Assembly (NCBI GenBank): GCA_023375785.1
Contig: SZWC01003907.1
Coordinates: 56,875 to 120,874, forward strand
Origin: Penium margaritaceum
Lineage: Eukaryota; Streptophyta; Zygnematophyceae; Desmidiales; Peniaceae
Direction of reading: 5' to 3'
DNA length: 64,000 nucleotides
The position numbers and the translations under genes were made by a program. Below are positions 10,425 to 21,784 of this stretch, piece after piece (the first letter of the stretch is position 1; each line of letters starts with the position of its first letter). The notes below the pieces were generated by a model. The model made no database searches. It was given only the letters and a program-made list of their open reading frames with translations, and was not told the origin of the DNA.

Positions 10425-12790
10425 GTGGTGGCAGAACACGAACAAAGCTACCATTAAGAACCGCTACCCTCTCCCCTGAGCCAACAAGCTTTTTGACCGG
10501 TACCGAGGGGATTGAGTTTTTACCAAAAACGATCTACGCAGCGGGTATCACCAGATTCATGTGGCAGATGCCAACATCAACAAGACGGCGTTTCAAACTC
10601 GAGACAGGGATTTTGAGTTCACGGTCATGCCGTTTGGACCCATGAATATCACGGCGACGTTCATGGCGGCAATGAACAATTTTTTCCACCCGTACCTAGA
10701 CAATTTTGTTGTGGTTTACCTTGAAAAAACTGTGGTGTACAGCTGCACCCATGTGGAGCACAATGGACATCTCCGAAAGATTCTCCAAGTTTTAAGAAGA
10801 GAGAATTTTTCTGGAAAACTCTTGAAGTGTGACTTTGGCCGCTGTTCAATCGAGTTTTGGGTCACTTCAACAACGGCGGATGGATCAGCATGGATCCCAA
10901 AAAAGTGGCAGCAGTTGCTCATTGGCCAACTTTCAAGACGTTCAAGTCTTTCCTGGCTTCTACAATCACTACCGGAGTTTTATACGAGGTTACGCCCGAT
11001 TTTCAGCACTCTCATTCTCATTTCAGCATTCTCATTGATCTCACTCGAAAAGAAACTGAGTGGCGGTGGGGAGACATCGAACAAGAAGCGGTACGCTCTG
11101 ACCTCGGCGCCAGCCCTACACTTGGATAATCCAACGGTTGACTACATCATGACTATGGACACCTCAGATCAAGCCATCGGCACAGTCCTCCTGCTAGATC
11201 ATGGCAATGACAAACAACCGGTGGCATACATGTCCCAAAAACTGCAAGGACCGGAACTCAAATACACCATACATGAGAAAGAAATGCTAGAGTTATTACA
11301 TGAATTTGAGACATAGCAATGCTATCTTGAATGTCGCCAATGCATAGGGCTCACCGACCACCATGCGCTCAATTGTTTGAAGACGCAGCCAAACCTCTGT
11401 CGTCGTGAAACGCGGAGGATGGAGTTAACTGAATCTGGTTTTGACTACGATAATGAGTACCGGCGAGGAAAAATCAATCGAGTAGACGCACTCAGCCGTC
11501 AACCAGATCTGATGGCAGAGGCAACAACGCAACAGCTGCAGCGAGATCCGTATCTTGAGCAGTTTTTCACAAAAGGCAATAACCAGCACGGCAGATACGA
11601 CAAGGTGAAATCCTGGTACAACTTTCCCTATTGTAGGCACAGATTCACTCGCCAGGTGGTCGTTCCACCAAACAGAAAACTCCACCGCATGCTGCTTGAG
11701 GAGTACCACAACACAAGTCCCGGTGGACATTTTGGAGAAGAAAAGATTCAGAAGAAGCTGGCGAAATACTATTGGTGGGACAAGATGCGATCCAACGTGG
11801 CCAACTTCTTCAAATCATGCGACACGTGTCGGCAAAAAAAATCCCGTCGTACATGGCCACCCGGAATTCTGCAGGTGCTCTCCACTCCAACGGAACCGTG
11901 GACCGACATCTCCATGGTCTTCATCACGGGATTACCAGTCACACTCAAGGGATATGACGTAATCCTTGTGATTGTCGACAATTTTCCCAAAATGTCTCAT
12001 TTTCTGCCGACAAAGACCACCGTCACCACCAAAGGAAAAGCACGGCTGTTTCTAAACAACATTGTGTGGCTACAAGGCATGTCAAGGACCATCACTAGCG
12101 ACAGGGACTGTCAGTTTAACAGTCGTTTCTGGCGCGAACTGATGACTTGTTATGGTAGTCGGATCCAGCTTTCAATGGCGTTCCACCCTCAAACCGACGG
12201 CCAAACCGAGCAGACCAATCAGACGCTTGAATACTTCTCCGAATTCTATGCAAAACTCGTGGGACGGATTGGGCAAAAAAAAACCCCGACCGCCGAAATC
12301 ACATACAATTCAGCAATCTCCACCGCAACCGGTAAAAATCCGTTTGAAATGGTGTCTGGCAAACTTCTTGCCACACCAGTTGGACTATACAGCCAGAGAA
12401 ACCTTCCCGCGGTTGACGCCTAATGCCGCAACTTCTCCACCATCTGGGAAAAAACGCTCGCAAAGATGTAAGCAGCGATGAAACAAGCAGCCGATCAACA
12501 TAGCAGCAATGATGTTTTTGCCACTGGTGACAAAGTCCTTCCCAGGTTGACCAACATCAAACTCCATGGAGCCGACTGTTCGATTCTCAAACCCCAACGG
12601 TTGGGACCGTTTTAGATTGAGCGCATGAAAACCCCTGTGGTTGTACAACTCAAACTCCCTCACACTTTGCAAGTTCATCTGGTGCTTCATATCAACAGAC
12701 TCAAGCACTACCAAGACCCCGGAGAGAACTTCCCCAGTAAGGATGTCCCCCCCCCTCTTCCTGTACAAGTTGACGAGGACACAGAGTAAG
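10425..12790 (+). mobile_element. Ty3/gypsy pol fragment (fossil)
   Basis: Parts in order are reverse transcriptase (KNRYPLP near 10460, FTKNDLRSGYHQIHVA near 10530, VMPFG near 10625, LDNFVVVYLEKTVVYS near 10700), RNase H (MTMDTSDQAIGTVLLL near 11150, YTIHEKEML near 11265), and an HHCC integrase finger (CDTCRQKK near 11820). The integrase core follows with TSDRDCQFNSRFW near 12100 and HPQTDGQTEQTN near 12185. A GPY/F-type module (LGPFQIERM near 12600) and VLHINRLKHY near 12685 come last. RT before integrase plus the GPY/F module indicates a chromovirus-like gypsy element, though no chromodomain was seen. Gag, protease and LTRs were not found. It is broken, with several breaks, but long frames remain. 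Confidence 0.9.
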
Positions 12791-12879
12791 TCATAGAGGA
12801 TATCCGCGGTAGTACGCCACTGGGACCAACAAAACAAACAACACCAACGCTCTGGACGGGAAGTAACTGGTTCGAACCA

Positions 12880-14740
12880 ATGCGCACAAAGCAAACAGAG
12901 CCAACAGGATCCAACAAGAAAAAGGTAGAAAGAACAGAGGTCATGTGGTGGGTGGCTCTAGAGTCAAGGACCCAGAAGCCGTCGGTGATACGGACATGGC
13001 GAAGGATGCCACAGGTGGCTACAGTGGTGATAGAGGGCGGAGATGAGGCACAGGTAGCAAGACAGCAAGGGAAAACGACAGACAACCAATGCTCAATCCA
13101 TGAAACAGACGTGGGCGGCAACCCAAGGACGTGAATGGGGGGTCCCCACGGAGGACAGTGTCAGTCTGACAGGGAAGACATCCGGCCAAAGAAGACACAT
13201 TCTCGTCTCCCTGATCGTGAAGGTGAAGACGCTAGAGGAGAGACTGCTCCAGCTGGCCCTCACCGTCAATGGAGGATGCAGACAATGGAGCTCACGTGCT
13301 CGAGGGAGTAGCAAAAGAGGGGTGTAGGCCGAGGAAGGTGGGCCTGCGTAGGCGGGTGCTCCGTAGGGTGGCGGCCAGCTCCAAGGATAAAGGACGGGTG
13401 GAGGGACGCCGGCGGTGGAGTAGGCCTGGGCTGAAGAGGAACTAGAAGATGAAGGAGAGCTGGAGCTGGAGCCGGTAGTGGAAGAAGAAGGGGAGCCACT
13501 GGTGCATGCCCAACGGGCACGCATAGCGCATGTGAGGCGGACGTTGTCGGGAGGGGCAATGCACTTGCTGGCGGAATGCTCAGAGGAGCCACAGTTCCAG
13601 CACACAACCTCACAAGGAAAACGAGGCGGAGCAGCATTTTTTCCCTTCCCCTTGCCGTGCCCACAACCGCATCCACGCCCACGGCCCTGGGAAGCAAGAG
13701 CTGTGGCCGTGGAGGTGGAGGTGGTAGAGGAAGAGGATGGAGACAAAGCCGATGTAGCAGGAGAGGAAGGAGAGGAGGTTACAATGGGGATGGCGGCAAC
13801 CCCAGCTACTGTAGTGCAATGAAGGTGCTTGCTGTGGAGGCTTGTCCACATGCTGCAAGCCCCGGGGCGACAAAGTCCCAGAGGGCACCAACGCCAGGGG
13901 GAGACTTTGGGGGATCAGGCTGAGAGGCAAGATGCTGCAGCTCGTCAGCTTTGACATTGCGAAGAAGGTCAGAGACCTCGAGGATCAACCCGTTCACCAT
14001 GGTGTATACAGCTAACAGCTGACCCGGCGCGGCCTCGTCAAGCTCGCAAAGCAGCTTGAGCCCACATGCCCAATAGGCATCAGCCGGCTCATCCGCACAC
14101 ATTAAGAGCGTGTTGAACTGAAGGATGAGGGCATTCTAATCTCCTTGTTCTGTGACCATCGTGCTCCGACAAAGCATGGTGTATGCACCTACAAGGTCAA
14201 ATAGACACAGAACAACCAGATCAACATTTTAAGTGCCAACATCGTCGACGAGAGTCTCAGGGGCAGGAGTAATGAGGGCACAAATAGCGCAAGCAGACTC
14301 ATCACTGACAGGTGTGGAGGACGGTTAAGCAGGGAAATAGCATTCCCACAGACGTTCCCTCTCAGCCCAAGAACTAAACCGGGTCTCCTAGGAAGAGAAG
14401 GCAAGTTTAGTAGACAGGACGGGAGGCTGGGAGATTTGTGGCGGGAGACTGCGACAGGAGTGGCAGTAGATGGGGTGATAGCGGGATTTGCTCGAGAAGT
14501 GTTAGCAGAAGGTGGGGTGGAAGAGACACCGGCACTGGTGCTAGCAGAGGCACCTGCTTGCGGGACAGGGGTAGCACGCAGCCGCTTGTACACAATTGCA
14601 GCCACTTCATCTGCAAAGGCGTTGCGATTGTCATTGGCAACTTTGAGACGATCTCCAGCCTCACGCTGAGCCTTGAGAGCAAGATTCTGTTGGCGTTGAA
14701 GGTCTGTTGTGACCGACTCGTCATCACCCGGCATGCTGGC
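12880..14740 (-). mobile_element. Ty1/copia gag-protease fragment, minus strand (fossil)
   Basis: On the minus strand gag begins near 14734 (MPGDDESVTTDLQRQQNL, predicted coiled-coil-like, Gln/Ala rich). It continues through a gag block near 14000 (AYWACGLKLLCELDEAAPG) and a CCHC knuckle CWNCGSSEHSASKC near 13600, preceded by a Gly/Arg/Lys basic stretch. Protease follows with WVLDSRATHHMT near 12960, then the LLPVQSVGVVCF block. It resembles the gag-protease parts of the minus-strand element at 16921-21420. Integrase onward is absent, and a plus-strand gypsy piece lies directly to the left. Several breaks; old. Confidence 0.75.
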
Positions 14741-15905
14741 GACTGATGGGCCTTGTCAAGGAAATTGTGGCACACTTTCCCCCATCCCAGTGGATGTGGG
14801 AAAACTAGGAGTGACATGGGCATGTTGGATATGTATTGCAAGACAACCCAAACCAAGTCACAAAGAAAAGCCACCACAGAGGAAAGGTAGATGCAGACCA
14901 AGAGACCTCACAAGGTGGGTGAGGGGCTATGCAAAAGAGCAAGGATCGGCGGGACAATGGAAGCAGCTTTAGCGGAGGACAAAGAGACAAGAGATGCAAC
15001 CAGTGCCAGGACACCTGTGGTGAAGGCTGCGCCAATGGTGGGAAAGATTGCAACTAAAGTGACAACCATTGTGATAAGGGTGGTGATGTTAGAAGGCACA
15101 GATGCGGCTCATGCGATGGCAACGGCTGTGGAGGTATCAATGGCGGAAGAGACAGAGAACACGGCAAAGGCTACCAATTCTCTTGCAAAAGCTCCAGCTG
15201 ATGTGGATGCCACCAGCTGTTTCCCATTGTCTGCAGCTCCTGCAGCCACTAGTCCAGCTAAAACCGTCGCCTCAGTGTAGGACTCAGTAGCACGTCCTAT
15301 AGATGTGGATGTAGGGGCGCGTGTTGCATGAGCTTCGGCGTCAAATGTGGCAGCAGCTGTAGCTGTGGCATCTATCATGACGAAAGCAGTCCGAGTAAAG
15401 TTGCAAGCAAGCTCTAACATGTCTTGATGCCAAGTGGAGTACAACGATGCAGCGGCGGTGTTGTGCGGCTGCTCAATCCCACCAGATTCATCAAAGGAAG
15501 GAGGGCTTAACGGAATTTGTCGTGTATTCTGCGGCAACGGCGTGGGCTGGCAAGTAAGATGCTCCTCATGGTGCTCACCGAGTGATGCCATACCCAGCAC
15601 ACCAAGGGAAGCTAGCTTGACGTGCACTACCATGGTGGTGCCTGCACGGCAAGGGAATAAAGAGGATGATGCTGGGCAACCACCACCACCGATGGTGCGT
15701 GCCTGTTGTTTTTGCCGCAAGGCTGCTTGTGGTAGTAGTGGGTGGCTGTTGCTATGGTTGATGAGCCCACTACTTCTGCGTGCAGTAATGCAGAACGGCC
15801 GCCACAGCTATCACTGTAGTGTGCGCATTAGTGCAGCTACAGTGCTGCTTGCAGCAGTCAGTGTCGGCTGCTGAGGAGATACACAACCCTGCTGCTGCTG
15901 CTTCT
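14741..15905. other. Unassigned, Ala/Thr-rich open frames only
   Basis: A 203-codon minus-strand frame (15720-15109) is very rich in Ala, Thr and Ser (for example DATATAAATFDAEAHATRA). A plus-strand frame covers 14891-15280. I recognise neither. The position, upstream of the minus-strand gag, could be leader sequence of that element. The skewed composition makes real coding doubtful. Confidence 0.35.
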
Positions 15906-16240
15906 TGTTGAAATAGTATGCACCTTGTCCACTGCCTAGCTGGCTAGCTACACATACAGACAAGGCATGCACTGCTCTATGGAGTATGTCCCCTTGGTCT
16001 ATTCTGAGAATGGGCCAGGAATGCACTGCCCATAATGGGTATGTCCCCTGTGCCTCATCATAGCAACCATACCTTTTTGGCATGGTTGATTAGGCACCGG
16101 AGTCTCAAACCAGAGGTCGCGGGTTCAAACCCCGCGACGGCCGCAATTGTCTTTGTGGCCAAAACTGGGACAGGAAGCTTCTAGGAAGCTTACTAGAGCC
16201 TGCCATGAGGATGACACTTGGCGGTCTAAGGACGCGCCGC
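15906..16240 (+). repeat. Partial copia-type LTR with hairpin pair and tRNA-like segment
   Basis: The sequence starts with TGTTGAAATAG. It matches, in the opposite orientation, the first 335 bp (sense) of the LTR at 44818-45462. It contains two hairpin modules (about 15965-15993 and 16020-16048) with conserved flanks (ATGCACTG before, TATGTCCCC after), a tRNA-like segment (16079-16148) and a GAAGCTTC word at 16174. Similarity to the other LTR stops near 16240. No matching partner LTR or polypurine tract is adjacent, so this looks like a solo or truncated LTR. An independent SINE-like unit cannot be excluded. Confidence 0.65.
16079..16148 (+). other. tRNA-like segment with Pol III B box (inside LTR)
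   Basis: The A-box-like word TGGTTGATTAGG is followed by an anticodon-arm-like region. A perfect 8-bp T-arm stem then encloses GTTCAAACC (B box GGTTCAAACCC at 16122-16132). The stretch GTCTC...GAGGTCG resembles elongator tRNA-Met. It lacks a proper acceptor stem and clear anticodon, so it is not a functional tRNA gene. Confidence 0.6.
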
Positions 16241-16673
16241 TACTTCTGCTGAGGACGTTTGTTGAGGGCAGAACTAGATTCAGTTGGAGTAGGTGGCGGC
16301 TTTCTCTAGGTGCAATGACTGAGAGACCGGTCGAGCAGTGCCTTTGAATTGGAGGATATTGTGGAAGAATCACAAGAGTGAGGGGGTGGATCTGGGGAAG
16401 TAGGGCTGCTGTGCTGGAGATGTGCATCCAGGGGATCACAATTTGCCACACATGGCAGTCCTCCATGAAGTCCTCTGTAGATGCGAGGACAAGGAGTTGC
16501 GACGGTACTGCCCACTAGATGGCCATGGTTCCTCCTACTGCTGCCCACTGAAGACATCTGAGACAGAATGGTGGAGCGGGGCCGGGGTGCAGCGGTGAGC
16601 GGGTCGGCGTTGAATTCTCCCCGGATCTAAGGGTGGTGCTTCAATGTGCCGTGCTTCAATGCGTCGTACGTCA
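16241..16673 (-). mobile_element. Probable copia leader and gag start, minus strand (fossil)
   Basis: A minus-strand reading frame starting at 16557 (MSSVGSSRRNHGHLVG) lies 117 bp downstream, in sense, of a primer-binding site at 16674-16684. This is where a copia gag would begin. It is cut off near 16240, where the LTR-like segment of opposite orientation starts. No gag domain can be identified in what remains. Confidence 0.4.
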
Positions 16674-16684
16674 CTCTGATACCA
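16674..16684 (-). promoter_or_regulatory. Primer-binding site, complementary to initiator tRNA-Met
   Basis: The minus strand reads TGGTATCAGAG, the standard plant copia primer-binding site, immediately after the sense end of the LTR at 16685-16920. Confidence 0.75.
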
Positions 16685-16920
16685 GTAGTAAGCTGTGGGA
16701 GAGTGGGCAATGTCAGCTAGAGAGATGCATAAAGCACACACCGACAGCGATTGGCAGACGCCATGGCTGGTTGACATAGTACTTAGAAGGACAGGTACGA
16801 GTTACAAGACACAGAAGACACAAGTCACAAATGAGTTCTGTGACGGGGGGAAGCGACGAGCGAGCAAGAAGCAAGCTCGATCTCACTCTCGACTCTCCCT
16901 CACAATGTTGGATTCTAACA
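16685..16920 (-). repeat. Short copia LTR, about 236 bp
   Basis: In the minus-strand sense it starts TGTTAGAATCC at 16920 and ends beside the primer-binding site at 16684. Just upstream in sense (16921 onward) the sequence reads AAGTGGGG, a polypurine-tract-like word. The LTR is thus preceded by a 3' end and followed by a 5' leader, as expected in a recombinant tandem arrangement. The terminal bases at the sense end do not give a clean CA. Confidence 0.6.
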
Positions 16921-19900
16921 CCCCACTTGTGCATGTGTGCCCTTCAAATATCCAATCATCCATCACAACCAGCAAGAGTAAACCAGGGCCTAAAGCCAGC
17001 TGACACTGAGCCAGACATCGTCATGTGCAATGGATCACAGGCATGCCAGGACATTTTTATCACTTGGTGCATGTAGTTTCTGGTCCTCCACAATGGTAGA
17101 GACGCCGACCAGAGTAAGTCTTCATGCTCCGTCACCTGCAACACTATGAGTGGAGTGTGTAACGAGGCCAGAGGTCACCACATGCCATGAACCAACAGTT
17201 AGTCCGCTGCATGTCCGTGTCGACCGAGATGACGGAGACCACCTGTCGCTCCACAAGATCATGCACAAAGTGATACTCAACAGCAATGTGCTTTGTGCGT
17301 GCATGGAACACACCAAAGTTCTCTACAATGGCAAGAGCACTCTCGTTGTCACAACACAAAATGATACAAGGCATAGACTGACGCAACTCACAAAAGAGAT
17401 GTTGCAGCCAGAGCATCTCAGCATCTCCAGCTCCCAGTGCAACATTCTCCGCCTCTGATGAGCTACGTGCCGTACATTCCTGCTTGTCACTGTACCATGA
17501 CACAATGGTACCGACCAGAAAAACCACGTAGCATGTCCGACTGTGCCTATCAGGGCTCCACGCCTAGTTACTGTCTGTGCATCCGACAACTACCACCAAA
17601 TACAGCCGTCAAGAGCAGAGTTCAAGGTATGGTGTGGAGACCACGTACCGCACCACTTGCACAGGTGCATGAAGGGCTCTCGCCCAAGGACACTGTGAAA
17701 ACTGTATAAGGAGGTTGACGGAGAAGGCAATGCCGGGTCGTGTAGTAGTGGCCAAGTACATCAAAGAGCCAATCAAGCACAAGTACATGGTCACGTCCAC
17801 TACCTCCTCCACCTGTGCTAGATCATCCAGCTTCAGATAATCCAGCCCATTACATGTGATGGGGGTGGTGGCTTTTGGAACTGTACCAAGGATGTCAGCA
17901 AATCACTCCTCCACAACGTGGGCATAACATGCCTGATGAGGCAAGAGTGTCAGCGACTGACGATCACATATGATCTCCACCCTGAAAAACACAACTATAG
18001 GACAAAGATCCTTCATCCTGTAGGTAGCCTAAATGTGCCTCCTTCAATGTGCCTAGATCAGGCTTCGCCAAGGGAGATCTCCGGGTGGCTAAGACACACG
18101 CCTCTGGAATCGGTCTGACCACGACAAGGTCAACTGCTGCATCGGAAGCGACTGAGAACTCTCGGGAGACCAGCTCATGACCAACATGGCAGGCTGGCTA
18201 CAACTCTGTGTAATCCGCGTGGACACTCAGGCCAAGGGATGTTGTGCCAGGATCGCCACTCTGAACAATGCGAGTGGAGTGTCTAGGTGCCGAATCAACC
18301 GTCCACTGAGCCCTGGACGCCAGTGGTCGAAGACGACCACCAGGCTCACGAGACTAGGCCGAAGCTAAGGTGCTCACCTCTGGCTGCATAGCAACTGACT
18401 GGTCCACAGCCATAGGGACTGTAGGCTTGCTGAGGAGGGGAGAGGATGAAGGACGATCATGGACACATGTTGGCTCGTGCACCAGGGAAGTAGGTGTAGA
18501 CAGAGGACCAGGTGTGACCGAGGAGACTGCCACAGGCACGAGACAAGCTGTGCCACAGCTAGAAGGGACTGACACTGGCACCCGATCAGGTGTGCCAGAA
18601 GGGACTTAGACTGGCATTGGAAAACGTGTGCTAGAAGGGACTAAGACTGGCACGGGAGTAAGGGTGCCAAAAGAAAGTGAGACTGGCACGGGAGTAGGTG
18701 TGCCAGAAGGGACTGAGACTAGCATGGGATCAACTGTGCCAGAATGAACTCAGACTGGCACCTGAGCAGGGGTGCCAGAAGAGACTAAGACTAGCATGGG
18801 AGAAAGTGCGCCAGAAGCGACTGAGACTAGCACGGGATCATGTGTGCCTGAAGGAGCCAACGAGGCTACTGGATTGATAGCCAAAATGGCGGGATCGTCA
18901 TCAGCTAAAGATTAGACCACAGGTGGGTAGGCCCGGACAGACCCATTCGTAGGGCTAGACTCCCCCATCCGACGAAAAGCCACACAAGTGGGAACGTGGT
19001 TGGTGGCCAGTGACAGAATGCTTGATAGGTTGCAGTAGGTGAGAGCCTCAAAGAAGAGAGCGTCTGGAGACCCGCTGATGCGATGACGAGTGGGGTCCCA
19101 AAAGCGCGAGGCCTTCGACCGAAGAAGGCACACATGTGACCCCGAGGTGAGATCTTGGACCCCTGTTGGTCCTCGGTGTACCAGACGCACACTAAGGACC
19201 CCCAAGAGACGGAGGTTGGTGTGATGGCCAAACCACAACTTGTACGGCATGCCATGGTCTGGAAGAGGACCGTGCGGTACGTGGTTCTAGACCCACGTCA
19301 TGTAGGAAAACCCCTCAAAGGCAAACGACTTTGAAAGACCGCAATCACACTGCATGGCACGGACCGCATCCCCCATGGTGCAATTTGAGCGCTTAGACAC
19401 GTCGTTCTGCTATGGTGTGGTAGGGATACAAAGCTAGTGAAGAATATCGCACCCCGTAAAGAAGATGTCCATCTTGCCCAAGAATTCACCACCACAATCC
19501 GAGCGAAACGTGTGAAGGGTCTGACAAGACTCGCGCTCAGCCATCACCAGCCACAAGCAAATTGCCAAGACAACATTGCTCTTGTGGCGGAGGCTGTAGA
19601 CCCACCTCATCCGGGTAAATTCATCAGTCCTAGTGAGGAAACATCGCTCCCGATCTAAGAGGGACTCGATAGGGAGAGGACCTAGAAAGTCCGAGTAAAC
19701 CAACTCAAGCGGCCGTAGTGCCCGGGAGCTGGAGTCAGGATAAGTGCAAGGATTCATCTTACCCTGAGCAAAGAAAAGACAGTTGGTCTTAGACAGCTTC
19801 TCAATGGAAACCACGTCAAGATCGAGAGCTGACTGAGTCAAAATAAGCTTCAACATAGTGTCCAAGCTCACATGGAAAAGGCGGCAATGCAGTAAATGCT

Positions 19901-21420
19901 AATGTTCCGGAGAGAGAACAACAGTGCAGTGACAAAGACACGTGCAGGTGCGGAGGAAGGAGAGAAGGCAAAGGAAGTGGTACGGCACACACGATACAAG
20001 TCATCATTAACTGAGTCATGAAGTTCAACGGCATGAGTGTCCATGCGCAATTACAGTGGCAGAGTCAGCGGAGTGTGCAATAGAGAGACCCATCCTGGTA
20101 CAAGCACGAACACAGAGCAAGATGAGCTCAAGAGCAAGGACAAAGAGCACATCGAAAATGTACAAGGGGCCAGACGGGCCACCAAACCGCACAACCTTAA
20201 CTCCCTGCACAGGCAATAACTGACCAGACCCTCTGCAAACGGACCGGATGGACACAATGGAACCGAGCACGTTGAAGTCACTGCGATAACAAGTCATGTG
20301 ATGGGTGGCACCATAGTCAATGATCCAGGTGCCATTCAGCTCAAGATAAGTTGTCAACCCTGAACAACATGCCATAGAACACTCGGCCTCTGCTAGATGA
20401 GAATCAGAAGACTCGGAACAACAACGAAAGAGCACAGACATGTGACTCGTCAAGCCAGCCGGTACTGTCAGGTCCATCCTCAGCACGAACTGACCAAGCA
20501 GCCCCACAAGCATCATCACAGGCAACAAACACAATACGACAAGCTGTCTGGGAGCCACTTGGCTGTGACAACACACTTACAACTCCCAAAGTGCAAAGTG
20601 CCAAAAGCTGATGAAGCTCCGCGTTCGTGCGATCCCAAGGGTCCATATCGCCACTGCTACCTAGTGAAGCGGCTACGTCTTTTGCAGTCATGGGCATGAC
20701 AAGACTTGTCCGTGTGTCACTGGAGAAAATCCGATGTGTATGCACCACGTGGAGGCTGTGAATGATCCGAGGCCAATCAAGTGGCTGCTTGCACTCTGTG
20801 TAGCGATGAGTGTCCCCACAGTTGTAGGAGTGGACAAAACTACCACTGCCAATACTCATCGGCTGCTGCTACTGCTGTTGCTGTCCCTTAGTGTGCCTCT
20901 TTTTCCCCTTTTTCCCCTGCGCAACCACTGCAATGCCCTGAGTCTGGCCGCTTGGGGTAAAGGAGGAGGACGAGGAGGAGGAGGCTGTGGAGGTGGGACT
21001 GGTGAACTGGGAGAGTGGCATAGGAGGGGTCGCAATCACTACCGCAACAAGTGGACTCTGTTGATGGGCAATAGCAGCCTCACTCAGCAAGCCAATGTCA
21101 CCTAGGTAGCAATGAGCCCAAGGAAGCAGCTGTAGTGCCTCCGACAACTTAGAGAGGACCGGACGGTCGAAGCCCATGATGAGCTTCACGTGGTCTAAGT
21201 GCACCCCATCATGATGGTGTCGAGTGCCCACAGCTGCATCCCGCCACCTGTCCCAACACGTGTGTTAAGGCGTATGGCGTGTTGCCAATAGTATTTTGCA
21301 AGCTCCGTGGGACCCTGGCGGAGGGAGTGGAACTAGCGCAGTCGAGCCGTCCTAGTGGCATGGGTCTTTGCAGCAGGTAGTGTCAAGGCCTACCAATCCC
21401 TCCGTACGTGAGAGAGTGCA
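16921..21420 (-). mobile_element. Ty1/copia element, minus strand, gag to RNase H (fossil)
   Basis: Reading on the minus strand, gag covers about 21420-20870, with a knuckle-like SYNCGDTHRYTEC near 20820. Protease shows WIIDYGATHHMT near 20310. Integrase follows with LELVYSDFLGPLP near 19700 and the SDCGGEFLG region near 19500. A repeat-rich linker lies at 18400-18860. Late RT and the linker to RNase H show GSLMYLATTTRPGIAFSVN near 17750. RNase H shows SSSEAENVALGAGDAEMLWL near 17450 and IAVEYHFVHDLVERQVVS near 17250. The 3' LTR is the 236-bp repeat at 16685-16920. No convincing 5' LTR of the same type was found. More than ten breaks; old. Confidence 0.85.
18568..18855 (-). repeat. 36-bp tandem repeat, eight units
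   Basis: There are eight consecutive 36-bp units, exactly in register (288 bp), with a degenerate partial unit before 18568. The plus-strand unit contains GACTGGCACGGGAGTA and GTGTGCCAGAAGG. In the element's sense each unit encodes about 12 residues of the type SVPSGTPTPVPV, in the variable linker between integrase and RT. The units differ at several positions, so the array is not recent. Confidence 0.9.
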
Positions 21421-21784
21421 ATTACCCCATTTGACCACCGTTGTTTACATGTAATAGCTCATTAGAAACCTCTTGCCAAAACCCTATCCATCACATCTAC
21501 TCTCACCTCATTTTGTGCCGTGTAGGCTCCAGGAAATGAGACAACGATCTCAGATTTAAAAAATTTCCAGATTTTGGACTGAAAAGAAAACGGTGACGTT
21601 TTGACCTTTTTTAAGGTTTTTTTCCACAAAACCAGCGCCATTGCATTCAGCATCCTCTTGCGCATAATCAACGGAGCATAATCACTTCATTTTTTACTTC
21701 ATTTGGACAACATTCATGCAGAATTCATCACTATACATGATGACATCAGCACCAACACTTAGCCAATTTTTGGCTGAGACCGCT
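21421..21784. other. No recognised feature
   Basis: Sequence between the gag end of the minus-strand copia element and the first LTR-like copy. It may be leader sequence of that element; nothing identifiable is visible. Confidence 0.35.

Noticed and set aside
12600-12790. Chromodomain at the gypsy integrase C-terminus
   Set aside because: A GPY/F-like module is visible, but the sequence after it gives no recognisable chromodomain aromatic cage.
13093-13851. 252-codon frame as a host zinc-knuckle RNA-binding protein
   Set aside because: The CCHC knuckle is followed in order by a copia protease motif and preceded by a copia-like gag, so it is retroelement gag.
15109-15720. 203-codon Ala/Thr-rich minus-strand frame as a host gene
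   Set aside because: Composition is strongly skewed and low in complexity, no family is recognised, and it lies between retroelement pieces. Kept only as unassigned sequence.
16079-16148. Possible functional tRNA-Met gene
   Set aside because: The T arm is good, but there is no matching acceptor stem or clear CAT anticodon, and it lies inside an LTR-like repeat shared with other loci.
18568-18855. Regular 36-bp units resembling a CRISPR array
   Set aside because: The units are contiguous with no spacers and encode a simple peptide repeat in a copia linker. The genome is eukaryotic.
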